Assembly (NCBI GenBank): GCA_902784755.1
Contig: CACZVX010000012.1
Coordinates: 19,096 to 83,095 of the forward strand
Length of the DNA stretch: 64,000 nt
Source: an uncultured Prevotellaceae bacterium
GTDB taxonomy: Bacteria; Bacteroidota; Bacteroidia; Bacteroidales; Bacteroidaceae
Direction: 5' to 3'
Of the stretch, positions 48,481 through 56,697 are shown in pieces. The notes beneath the pieces are model-generated. The model worked only from the letters and a program-made list of their open reading frames with translations, searched no databases and was not told the origin of the DNA. The translations under genes were made by a program, and so were the position numbers. How positions within the stretch are numbered: the first letter of the stretch is position 1; the number at the start of each line of letters is the position of its first letter.

Positions 48481-50337
48481 ATGAAGAATAATATTATTAA
48501 ATATGGTCTTAACATGGTGACTGCTCTCCTCCTCGGGGGAGTTGGTGGGGGGTTCCTCTGCTCCTGTCAGGACATGTTCGAGCCTACGGAAGAAAACACC
48601 AAACAGTTGGAGGCGATGGTTCAGGAGACGAACTATGTGTATGGTCTGCTGATTTACGGCTACAATCGTCTTCCTTATGTGAGAACGACGCAGACCGACG
48701 TGGCCACCGATGATGCCGTCACTAACAATGCTGGTGATACTTATAAGAAGATGGCAACTGGTGAATGGAAATCTGATAACAACCCTATGTCACGTTGGAA
48801 TGAGTGTAAGGATGGTGTTCAGTATGTCAATCTCTTCCTCAAGTATGTCAATCAGGTGAACTGGGCTCAGAGTGCCGCTTCCAAGCAGCAGATGTTTATT
48901 GACCGTCTGACGGGTGAAGCGCTCGGTCTTCGTGCCATTTTCTACTACCATCTGCTTCAGGCTCATGGAGGTTATGCCGACGATGGCAAACTCTATGGAG
49001 TACCCTTGCTGACAGAACCCGAGGACGGTAGTTCTGACTATAATCTGCCACGTGCCTCTTTTGCTGACTGTGTCCAACAGATTTTTGCCGACTGCGACAA
49101 GGCTGCAGAATTGCTTCCTGCGCAGTATAAGGACATTAATGACGAAGAGATGATTCCTCAAAAATATAAGGAACTGGGTGCACAATTGGCAGGTTACAAC
49201 CTTGTTTTCGGTAATATGGCAAAGAATCTGGTATCGGGCAAGGTCGCTCAGGCTATAAAGGCACAGACAGCCCTGATGGCTGCAAGTCCGGCTTTCCGTG
49301 ACCAGAGCGGTGTTACATCTGATGAAGCGGCCAAGATTTGTGCTGCTGTATTGAAGGATGTTGAATTTGACCAGAAAGGTAATATTTGGTATAAGGATGT
49401 TGAGAAACTGGCTTCAAGTACATCTGTCATGCCGGAAATTCTTTGGCGTGCCGACTGGGTTAAAGCTGATGCCGATCAGGAGAGTAACAACTACCCACCA
49501 TCACTGAATGGTTCGGGCAGAATCAATCCTACACAGAATCTTGTCAATGCGTTCCCTATGCGTAATGGTTACCCCATCACGGACTCTAGGTCTGGCTTTG
49601 ACGCGCAGGATCCTTATAAAGACCGTGACCCACGTCTTTCCGATGATGTCATCTATAACGGCTCCATCTTCAAGAGCGTTGTCATTGCAACAGGTACCTA
49701 TGCAAGTTCTACCCAGGGAGTAGGAACAAAGGACAACATTAACAATTCTGGTTCTTCACATACGCTTACAGGCTACTATCTGAAGAAACTGCTCCGTGAC
49801 GATGCAGGTCCTTCGGCAAGTTCTGCATCTCCTGCACTGCAGCCACATATTTACCCGCGCATCCGTTACACGGAATTGTTCTTGGCATACGCTGAGACAG
49901 CCAACGATGCATGGGGCCCGAAGGTTGACGGTGCCGGTTTAGGCCTTTCTGCTTACGATGTTATCAAGTTGATTCGTCAGCGTGGCGGTATCGGAACAGA
50001 CGAGAATGGAGAATTTGTTGGCGACCCCTATCTGGAGGAGTGCGGAAACGACCAGGCAAAGATGCGTGAGTTGATTCGTAATGAGCGTCGTATCGAACTT
50101 TGCTTTGAGAACAAGCGCTTTTGGGATATACGCCGCTGGCAGTTGCCTATCAATGAAACCGCATTGGGTGTTCAGATTGATCTGATTAATCCAGAATTGG
50201 AACCCGTGCCTGGCAACCTCTCTTATTCTCCTCTGAACGTGGAATCTCGTCAGTATGAGTCATACCAGATTTACGGCCCCATTCCCAATAGTGAAGTGCT
50301 CTTGTGGAGTAACCTCCTGCAAAACAAGGGATGGTAA
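48481..50337 (+). CDS. xusD: SusD/RagB-type glycan-binding lipoprotein (XusD-like)
   Basis: 618 residues. SusD fold: RLTGEALGLRAIFYYHLLQAHGG near residue 150, and C-terminal NERRIELCFENKRFWDIRRWQLP. The lipoprotein signal is unusual: MVTALLLGGVGGGFLCSC, whose LLLGGVGGGF is encoded by a copy of the palindromic element; the lipid-bearing Cys is probably Cys29. Partner of the XusC-like transporter. Confidence 0.9.
   Translation: MKNNIIKYGLNMVTALLLGGVGGGFLCSCQDMFEPTEENTKQLEAMVQETNYVYGLLIYGYNRLPYVRTTQTDVATDDAVTNNAGDTYKKMATGEWKSDNNPMSRWNECKDGVQYVNLFLKYVNQVNWAQSAASKQQMFIDRLTGEALGLRAIFYYHLLQAHGGYADDGKLYGVPLLTEPEDGSSDYNLPRASFADCVQQIFADCDKAAELLPAQYKDINDEEMIPQKYKELGAQLAGYNLVFGNMAKNLVSGKVAQAIKAQTALMAASPAFRDQSGVTSDEAAKICAAVLKDVEFDQKGNIWYKDVEKLASSTSVMPEILWRADWVKADADQESNNYPPSLNGSGRINPTQNLVNAFPMRNGYPITDSRSGFDAQDPYKDRDPRLSDDVIYNGSIFKSVVIATGTYASSTQGVGTKDNINNSGSSHTLTGYYLKKLLRDDAGPSASSASPALQPHIYPRIRYTELFLAYAETANDAWGPKVDGAGLGLSAYDVIKLIRQRGGIGTDENGEFVGDPYLEECGNDQAKMRELIRNERRIELCFENKRFWDIRRWQLPINETALGVQIDLINPELEPVPGNLSYSPLNVESRQYESYQIYGPIPNSEVLLWSNLLQNKGW
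48526..48554 (-). repeat. palindromic element copy in SusD signal peptide
   Basis: Minus-strand reading AACCCCCCACCAACTCCCCC then GAGGAGGAG aligns closely with the copy at 3325-3353. Plus-strand translation gives LLLGGVGGGF of the lipoprotein signal. Confidence 0.8.
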
Positions 50338-50354
50338 GAGAGTTCTCAGTCTAA

Positions 50355-50375
50355 TGTTTAAAGTTTAAAGTTTAT
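50355..50375 (+). repeat. heptamer repeat GTTTAAA x3
   Basis: GTTTAAA, GTTTAAA, GTTTATC fill the gap between xusD and the next gene. Confidence 0.65.
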
Positions 50376-50377
50376 CA

Positions 50378-51520
50378 ATGATGGAACTAAAGAATTTTAT
50401 ATACGGAGTAGCCTTGGGAGCGCTTGCTCTCACATATACGTCATGCTACAATTCAGAGCAAGAGTTCCCAGACTATGAGGGAGGCACAAAAGCCTACTTT
50501 GCCTATCAGAACCCGGTACGTACCCTCGTGCTTGGTAATGACATTTATGACAACACGCTCGACAATGAGCACAAGTGCCGTATCTGGGCTACCATGGGTG
50601 GTGCCTATGGTGGACGTGACGCTTATGTTGATATTGCTGTCGATGAGTCGCTCTGCAACAACCTTTGGTTTGTGGATGATGGTGGATATACATCCCAGCC
50701 TGTGACTCCAATGCCTCAGAAATACTATTCGCTTTTATCCAGCGTTATTCCTTATAATGGTGACTCCCGCGGCTATGTAGAGGTGCAGTTTAATGACGAA
50801 TTCTTCAATGACCCTGATGCCATCAAGAATACTTATGTGATTCCTCTGCGAATGACTGGCGTGACAGGTATTGATGCTATCCTTTCCGGTACACCCATTG
50901 TGAGCTCTCCTGTTCGTACGAATGCACGAGATTGGGCAGTGCTACCGATGGACTATGTACTCTACTGTGTGAAGTATATGAACCCTTGGCAGGGTAAGTA
51001 TATCCGTCGTGGCGTGGATATGGTAACTGAAAATGGAGGCGAACCTACGAAGGTGGTTCGCAAGGACTTCACTCTTTACAACTCTGACGTAGAGCATTAT
51101 AGCAAAATGGATCCTTCGAACCCTGTTAACCAGAACGACGAAGTTTGCGCAATTACTACCAAGAACAGGACAGAGGCTATCTTCCCCGTGTCTTTCAAGA
51201 CTTCCGGTGCTTCTATCTCATGTAACCTCATCCTCAAATTCAATGGTGACAAGTGTACCATCTCTTGTGATGATGAGAATGTGACAGCAGAGGGTGAAGG
51301 TGAGTTCTTCACAAAGGGAACTGAAAGGGCTGAATATAAGGATTATCAGTGGGGAAGCAGCAATGGCCAGCTTGTCCAGCGTGACATCCTTCGTTTGGCA
51401 TATAAGGTTAACTTCATGGACAAGAACATCCAGGTGGAGACAAAGGATACGATGGTTGTTCAGACACGTGAGTCGAACAAGAGAGAGTTCTTCGAGTATA
51501 AATACGAAATAAAAGATTAG
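50378..51520 (+). CDS. xusE: surface glycan-binding lipoprotein (XusE-like, DUF1735/DUF4361 type)
   Basis: 380 residues; lipobox TYTSC (Cys23). N-terminal Ig-like domain (about 30-160, FAYQNPVRTLVLGNDIYDN, TYVIPLRMTGVTGIDAI), as in DUF1735/BT_3987-type surface proteins, followed by a C-terminal beta domain. No catalytic motif. Sits where the core xylan system has its surface glycan-binding protein (xusE), between SusD and the GH10-like gene. Confidence 0.78.
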   Translation: MMELKNFIYGVALGALALTYTSCYNSEQEFPDYEGGTKAYFAYQNPVRTLVLGNDIYDNTLDNEHKCRIWATMGGAYGGRDAYVDIAVDESLCNNLWFVDDGGYTSQPVTPMPQKYYSLLSSVIPYNGDSRGYVEVQFNDEFFNDPDAIKNTYVIPLRMTGVTGIDAILSGTPIVSSPVRTNARDWAVLPMDYVLYCVKYMNPWQGKYIRRGVDMVTENGGEPTKVVRKDFTLYNSDVEHYSKMDPSNPVNQNDEVCAITTKNRTEAIFPVSFKTSGASISCNLILKFNGDKCTISCDDENVTAEGEGEFFTKGTERAEYKDYQWGSSNGQLVQRDILRLAYKVNFMDKNIQVETKDTMVVQTRESNKREFFEYKYEIKD

Positions 51521-51531
51521 GAGGCTAAGGT

Positions 51532-53223
51532 ATGAAAAAGATTTTGAAAAACGGTCTCTTGATGTTGGTTGCAGGGGCATTTGCTGTTTCCTGTGCTGAC
51601 TATAATGATCTGGGTGGTTTCTCAATTCCGGCTGATCCTGGCACCACGCGTCCCTATGCCGATTTGGGCGCTGTTAAGTCATATATCAATACGGATGCTT
51701 ATCCCAACATGTCTGTCGATGCTGCCGTTAATTTGAAGACATTTAACGAGCAGAAGGCTGCAAATGCCGTGAGCCACTCTGCTGTATTGACTAATTTTAC
51801 GGGTCTTGCTTTTGGCTATTCTTTCATGCCGGACAAATATGTGAGTAAAAAGGGTTATATGAACTTCATGGATTTGAAGTCAGCTCTTTCTCACGTGGAA
51901 AGTATTGGTGGCCAGGTATATGGTAGTCCTATCGTTGCCAATGAGCAGCAATCAGACGAATGGTTTGGAGCGCTCACGGCTCCTATCGAGGTGCAGGTGC
52001 TTCCTATTGACGATAAGGAAATTGACTACTCTACAGTGGATGTGTTCACAGGTAAAGCCGTGAGCGGAAAGCCGTCTATTGTAAAGAATTTCGATGACAA
52101 GGGCAATGCTCTTAAGATTCCCAGGAGAGCCAAGGTCTGGATTATTCAAGACTTTCCTCTAGATCCACATGGTTATTACACAATAACTTTCACTGTCAAG
52201 AGTGAGATTGCTAAGGATGAGACTGTGATTTGTACTTTTGCTGACAATAAGATCATGTCTGGCAAAGATCCGAGAAAGTACACTATCAGACCAGATGCAT
52301 GGCAGACGGTTAAGGTGGAAGCAGCACCTGCAGAAGGTGCAACGGAAGCCTATCTGATGATTGAGGGTAACTTGAACAGTGTTCTCTATATCCGAAATGT
52401 TAAGGTCACCCACACACCCGACAATCACCGTGATCAGACCAAGCAGGAGAAGAATGATACAATCAGGTATGCACTCAATAAGTGGTGTGATGGTTTGATG
52501 GAAGCCAATGCAGGCCGTATCAAGTCGTTCGACCTCATAGACAAGCCTCTCGACTCAAAGGCAGAGATAGAGCCTGGTATCCTCGACCTGAAGCATTCTG
52601 ACGAAAAAATCTTCTGGCAGGATTATCTCGAGGATGGCACCTACACAGGAAGTGAACTCTATGGTGCAACAGTGTCTAAAGCGGCAAGTGCTGCATTCGA
52701 AAAGCACGGAGGCAACCCTGCTGACTTGAAGTTCTTTATCTGCGAGTCTGGCCTTGATAACCAGAAGAGACTTGAAAGCCTCCAGTACTGGATCAGCAAG
52801 TGGGAGTCTCATGGTGCCAAGATTGACGGTATTAATGCTGAATTGAATCTTACCTATAGCGAGGATGCAACCACGCAGGCTGCTACCGTGGCTACAGTGA
52901 ACACACTTCTTAATAACCTTGCCAAGACGGGTAAACTGATACGTCTTTCTAACTTTGACATCAAGTATCAGGATGCTACGGGCGCTCCTGTATCACCAAC
53001 GAATATTACCGATGCTCAGCGCCAGCAATTGGCAGACTTCTATGGATATGTTCTCAAGGCATATATGAGCACGATTCCTTCTGCGCAGCAGGGAGGTATC
53101 TGTAAGAGCAATATGGTGGATACGTCGTCTGATCCTGTAGGTCTTTGGTCTGTTGACAGTAAGATGGACTGGGTACGCACTGCCACCTACGAGGCATTCT
53201 GCAAAGCACTCAGCGGGCAATAA
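51532..53223 (+). CDS. catalytically dead GH10-like lipoprotein, probable xylan-binding protein
   Basis: 563 residues; lipobox FAVSC (Cys21). A GH10-like barrel is split by a CBM4/22-like module (about 150-295, ending VLYIRNVKVTHTPD), the same arrangement as Xyn10C-type xylanases. The active-site positions are lost: where xylanases have WDVVNE this protein has SFDLIDK (Glu replaced by Lys338), where they have TELDI it has SNFDI (Glu replaced by Asn474), and the RGHTLVWHSQ segment reads VYGSPIVANEQQ. The fold is kept in the region around (LKFFICESGLDN, SKWESHGAKIDGINAEL). I infer a surface xylan-binding pseudoenzyme. Shorter than active Xyn10C proteins. Confidence 0.75.
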   Translation: MKKILKNGLLMLVAGAFAVSCADYNDLGGFSIPADPGTTRPYADLGAVKSYINTDAYPNMSVDAAVNLKTFNEQKAANAVSHSAVLTNFTGLAFGYSFMPDKYVSKKGYMNFMDLKSALSHVESIGGQVYGSPIVANEQQSDEWFGALTAPIEVQVLPIDDKEIDYSTVDVFTGKAVSGKPSIVKNFDDKGNALKIPRRAKVWIIQDFPLDPHGYYTITFTVKSEIAKDETVICTFADNKIMSGKDPRKYTIRPDAWQTVKVEAAPAEGATEAYLMIEGNLNSVLYIRNVKVTHTPDNHRDQTKQEKNDTIRYALNKWCDGLMEANAGRIKSFDLIDKPLDSKAEIEPGILDLKHSDEKIFWQDYLEDGTYTGSELYGATVSKAASAAFEKHGGNPADLKFFICESGLDNQKRLESLQYWISKWESHGAKIDGINAELNLTYSEDATTQAATVATVNTLLNNLAKTGKLIRLSNFDIKYQDATGAPVSPTNITDAQRQQLADFYGYVLKAYMSTIPSAQQGGICKSNMVDTSSDPVGLWSVDSKMDWVRTATYEAFCKALSGQ

Positions 53224-53236
53224 AATCAAAACTGAC

Positions 53237-53289
53237 AGACAACTGCCAGTGAACAAAGGGATTCATCCTATTCTTCCTGGCAGTTGTCT
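53237..53289 (+). terminator. hairpin after the GH10-like gene
   Basis: Perfect 13-bp stem AGACAACTGCCAG/CTGGCAGTTGTCT with a 27-base loop; followed only by a short T run. Could reduce read-through into downstream genes. Confidence 0.6.
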
Positions 53290-53367
53290 TTCACAAAAAG
53301 ATATTTGAAAAGTTTTTAATTTATTATTCTATTATTCTATTATTTATTAATCTAAAGTGTTATTATT

Positions 53368-55602
53368 ATGAAGAAAGTTTTTACTCTTCTTGCTCTCTTG
53401 ACATGTTTCTTGGGAGCAAATGCACAAGGTGGTAAGTGGGAGCAAGTCTATACCATCGACTACTCCACTCACACTGGCTTCCCGTTCTATGTAATGGGTT
53501 ATGTGCCTGAGTTTGACAATGGTTACATGACCGACTTTGGTGCAACCTACAGGTATGCAACTCAGGAAGAACTTGATGGTGATAGCGATGCCAAATGGAA
53601 AGATGGAGAGACTTCTGTAGGTACAGTTAAGACCGGAGGTGGAACTGAGTATCAGAAGGTAACAGGTGCTAATCCATATTGGCACCAGTATTTCATTGCT
53701 GATGGTATTCCAACCACGATTGACGGCAAATACAAAGTGGTGGCAAAGGTGAAGGCTTCAGCCGCTTGCAGCATCAACGTCAACATGGGTTGGGGTTGGG
53801 GTAGTGGCCAACAGGCCGGCACTTCAGTTGCTATCCCCGAAGGCTCTGACTTCCAAGAGGTAGAATGGCAGTACGAAGGTATCGGTGGTTCCTCTTGTAA
53901 CCTCGTTGCACAGCCTGGTACTGTTACTGAAACCATTGAATGGCTGAGCGTTACCGTTTACGAGTGGAAGAAGGAAGGTTCGAGACCTCAGGTATGGCTC
54001 CAGGACATCGAGAATGGTGATGCCGAGAAATCTTGGGCAGATTTAGGTCTTGCTGACGTTAAATTCGATGACATGGATAATAACTACAAGATCTGTGCCT
54101 GGGGTAAGGAGAGAATGGTCAATGTGAATGCTGATGGTGGTTGGGATCCGTTCCCCGCATCAATTGAAGCGGAAGAAGGTAATCCTTCCAATCATGTATT
54201 CGTTGTTCATGGCAAGCCTGCTACCACTGAAGGTGCTGCCGCTGCATGGGACAACCAGTTCTGGATTCAGTCTAAGCATGCTTGGAAGTCCGGTACGAAG
54301 CTGAAGATCAAGTTCCGCTACAAGGCTTCAAAGGATGTGAAGGTGGCTACGCAGACCCACAAACAGAAACCCTCTGACTATCTCATTTGGCACTTTATTG
54401 GCGATATTGACTTCACAACAGAGTGGAAAACCTATGAAGGTACTGTGACTATGGCTGACGATATGGCTGATGGTTGGTCTATCGCATTCCAGTTGAACGA
54501 GAATGACAAGGAAGCCATTGACTTCTATTTCGACGATCTCTCTTGGGAGTACTTGCAACTAGATGAGGGTTACTTCGTTTCCGGTATTAACACGAATACC
54601 ACTAAGGATTATGATGACTTGGACAATGCTATTGAGTTCGAAGACGGAGAGAGTGCTGATGGTACACCTTGTTTAGTTGCTGTTGTGGGTGAGAAAGGTA
54701 ATAGCGCTACTTATGTTGACCAGCTGATGGTATCTACCACGCGTGGTGACGATGCGGCTTTCAAGGGTGCTACATTGAAGCCTGTAGCTAAGGTTAAGAA
54801 CGATCCCGATGATTGGCAGGAATATGCCGCTTCTGGCAATGCTAAGTTGGATCTTCCCGGTCTTGGAGTCTGGAAAATTTATCTTGACACTGAGTACAAA
54901 TCTATCGCATTTGAGATGCTCGAAGGAACCATGTATGAAGAGCCGGATCCCATTGACATCGTTACTAATACATCAGAGATTGTCGTAAATGCTTTGGAGA
55001 GACAACCCACTGCAGCTGAACAGCCTGCAGATGAGGCGGCTGGCATCCCTGCTGGTACTGGTCAACCTTGGGACAATCAGCTCTTCATCAAAGCTAACCG
55101 TATTCTGAAGACTGGTGAGGAAACTGTTATTGAGTTCGATTATGTAGCAAATAAGGATGCCAGGACTTCAACACAGAGTCATGCACTACCTGGTGATTAT
55201 AGAAGTGGTGGAGTAGGTGATGTTAACTTCACTACCGAAGAGCAGCACTTCAAAGCTGACTTCGTAGTTCCTTCTCATGAGAAAGAAGATATCCAGACTA
55301 TGGTATTCAACCTGGCTGAAATCAAGGACGCTTGCGACTACACCATCAAGAACGTTAGATGGTATTTGAAGTACGATGAGGAAGGCAAGACTCTTGAGAA
55401 TCTGATTAACGCTACCGGTCAAGAGAACTTCTCTTATAAGGTAGGTGCTGGTTCCATTGTACCAGCTGATCCTACAGGCATCAGCAGTGTAGTTAATGAC
55501 AAGAAGGCTGCTGCCGTTACCTACAACCTCGCTGGTCAGCGTGTCTCTAAGGATTACAAGGGCATCGTCATCAAGAATGGCGCTAAGTATATTGCCAAGT
55601 AA
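53368..55602 (+). CDS. secreted multi-module protein, putative glycan-binding
   Basis: 744 residues with signal peptide to residue 19. No catalytic domain recognised. About four beta-sandwich-like segments: 28-200, 210-397, 400-520 and 530-670. Segments two and four are homologous: WDNQFWIQSKHAWKSGTKLK/WDNQLFIKANRILKTGEETV, then THKQKPSDY/SHALPGDY, GDIDFTTEWKTYEG/GDVNFTTEEQHFKA and a closing FYFDDLSWEY/YTIKNVRWYL. The layout recalls CBM4/9/22-type modules. The C-terminal tail VTYNLAGQRVSKDYKGIVIK resembles those of three other secreted proteins here. Following the xylan uptake genes, it is probably a xylan-binding or scaffold protein; this is inference. Confidence 0.6.
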   Translation: MKKVFTLLALLTCFLGANAQGGKWEQVYTIDYSTHTGFPFYVMGYVPEFDNGYMTDFGATYRYATQEELDGDSDAKWKDGETSVGTVKTGGGTEYQKVTGANPYWHQYFIADGIPTTIDGKYKVVAKVKASAACSINVNMGWGWGSGQQAGTSVAIPEGSDFQEVEWQYEGIGGSSCNLVAQPGTVTETIEWLSVTVYEWKKEGSRPQVWLQDIENGDAEKSWADLGLADVKFDDMDNNYKICAWGKERMVNVNADGGWDPFPASIEAEEGNPSNHVFVVHGKPATTEGAAAAWDNQFWIQSKHAWKSGTKLKIKFRYKASKDVKVATQTHKQKPSDYLIWHFIGDIDFTTEWKTYEGTVTMADDMADGWSIAFQLNENDKEAIDFYFDDLSWEYLQLDEGYFVSGINTNTTKDYDDLDNAIEFEDGESADGTPCLVAVVGEKGNSATYVDQLMVSTTRGDDAAFKGATLKPVAKVKNDPDDWQEYAASGNAKLDLPGLGVWKIYLDTEYKSIAFEMLEGTMYEEPDPIDIVTNTSEIVVNALERQPTAAEQPADEAAGIPAGTGQPWDNQLFIKANRILKTGEETVIEFDYVANKDARTSTQSHALPGDYRSGGVGDVNFTTEEQHFKADFVVPSHEKEDIQTMVFNLAEIKDACDYTIKNVRWYLKYDEEGKTLENLINATGQENFSYKVGAGSIVPADPTGISSVVNDKKAAAVTYNLAGQRVSKDYKGIVIKNGAKYIAK

Positions 55603-55647
55603 GAATCTCTTATATCTCTCTATCATTTAGAGGGTGTATAAATATCA

Positions 55648-55691
55648 TCGTGCGTCGCGTTTCCGTCACAAAAACGGAGCGTGACGCACGA
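55648..55691 (+). terminator. strong hairpin after the multi-module gene
   Basis: TCGTGCGTC...GACGCACGA outer stem with an inner CCGT/ACGG pairing. No long T tract, so termination or mRNA protection are both possible. Confidence 0.55.
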
Positions 55692-55734
55692 GATATAGAT
55701 AAATAAATGGAACAACCTAAACTTCAAAATTAAT

Positions 55735-56652
55735 ATGAAACAATTGTTGTTGGCTGCATTACTGGCTTGCTCAAGCGTGGCGAATGCACAATTACCTAAC
55801 GAGAAATTCGGCAAGCCGTCGAGTATGGAATGGGAATACAACGGTTGGGGCGATGCAGTTAATGCCGATGCTATCATTCTGTGCAAGACGATGAAGGCGA
55901 CTTATCAGATTTCCGACCAGGTGGCTAATTTCAATAGAAACAGTTCAGAAATCAGCAGTGACAACATTTCGGATTTCGGTAAAAATGATATTGATGACAG
56001 CAACATTCTGGTTAACTATGAGTTCCGTCTCCGTACCAAGATTCTGAAGCCGGAAGGTGTCGGTCATGCCAATATCGATATCATTTATTTTTATTCCGAC
56101 AACAATAAGGTTTTCGATGAATTGTCCGACCTGAAGGTGAGGGTTTTCTCTAAGAACGCAAAGGGAAAGGTGGAGCGCCAGAATGTCAACACCGCCTCTT
56201 TTGTCAAGGAGCGCGTGGATGACAACTATATGGTCGTGCACGTAGTCGTACCTGATGTCCAGGCTGGTAGCATCATCGAATACCAATATAATATCACAAG
56301 CCCGCGTCCCACGTTCCTCTATGACTGGGTGTTCCAGGAGTGTATCCCTACGGTGCGTTCCAAATTCGATATAGAGATTCCCGCCTTTCTTCAGTTCAAC
56401 ATGAATGTGCCCATTAACAAACTCATTAAGTCTGGCGTAGAGGCCGGTCACCTGGCTTACGATACCAACAGGCCGGATTTGAAAAAGGGGAAGTCTTGTC
56501 CCACTAACCATTACACAGTTGTTGGCGATTACATCCTTCCTTTGGGGCAGGCTCCAGAGGAAATAGCTCCCTTTACCGGCAAGATTAACATGCAGGGTGT
56601 CACTCTTCCGGCCTATCTGCCGAAAGGAAGCACGCATTTGAAGATAAAATAA
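55735..56652 (+). CDS. exported DUF3857-domain protein (short form)
   Basis: 305 residues with signal peptide to residue 19. DUF3857 domain at about 80-240 (HVVVPDVQAGSIIEYQYNITSP, DWVFQECIPTVRSKFDIEIP). In most family members this is followed by a transglutaminase-like domain, which is missing here; the protein ends soon after at GSTHLKIK. Function unknown. It sits between the multi-module gene and the GH30 gene. Confidence 0.65.
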   Translation: MKQLLLAALLACSSVANAQLPNEKFGKPSSMEWEYNGWGDAVNADAIILCKTMKATYQISDQVANFNRNSSEISSDNISDFGKNDIDDSNILVNYEFRLRTKILKPEGVGHANIDIIYFYSDNNKVFDELSDLKVRVFSKNAKGKVERQNVNTASFVKERVDDNYMVVHVVVPDVQAGSIIEYQYNITSPRPTFLYDWVFQECIPTVRSKFDIEIPAFLQFNMNVPINKLIKSGVEAGHLAYDTNRPDLKKGKSCPTNHYTVVGDYILPLGQAPEEIAPFTGKINMQGVTLPAYLPKGSTHLKIK

Positions 56653-56697
56653 TTAGTCGTTTAGGAAATCAAACGCCCCCAATTATAATATCAATAA

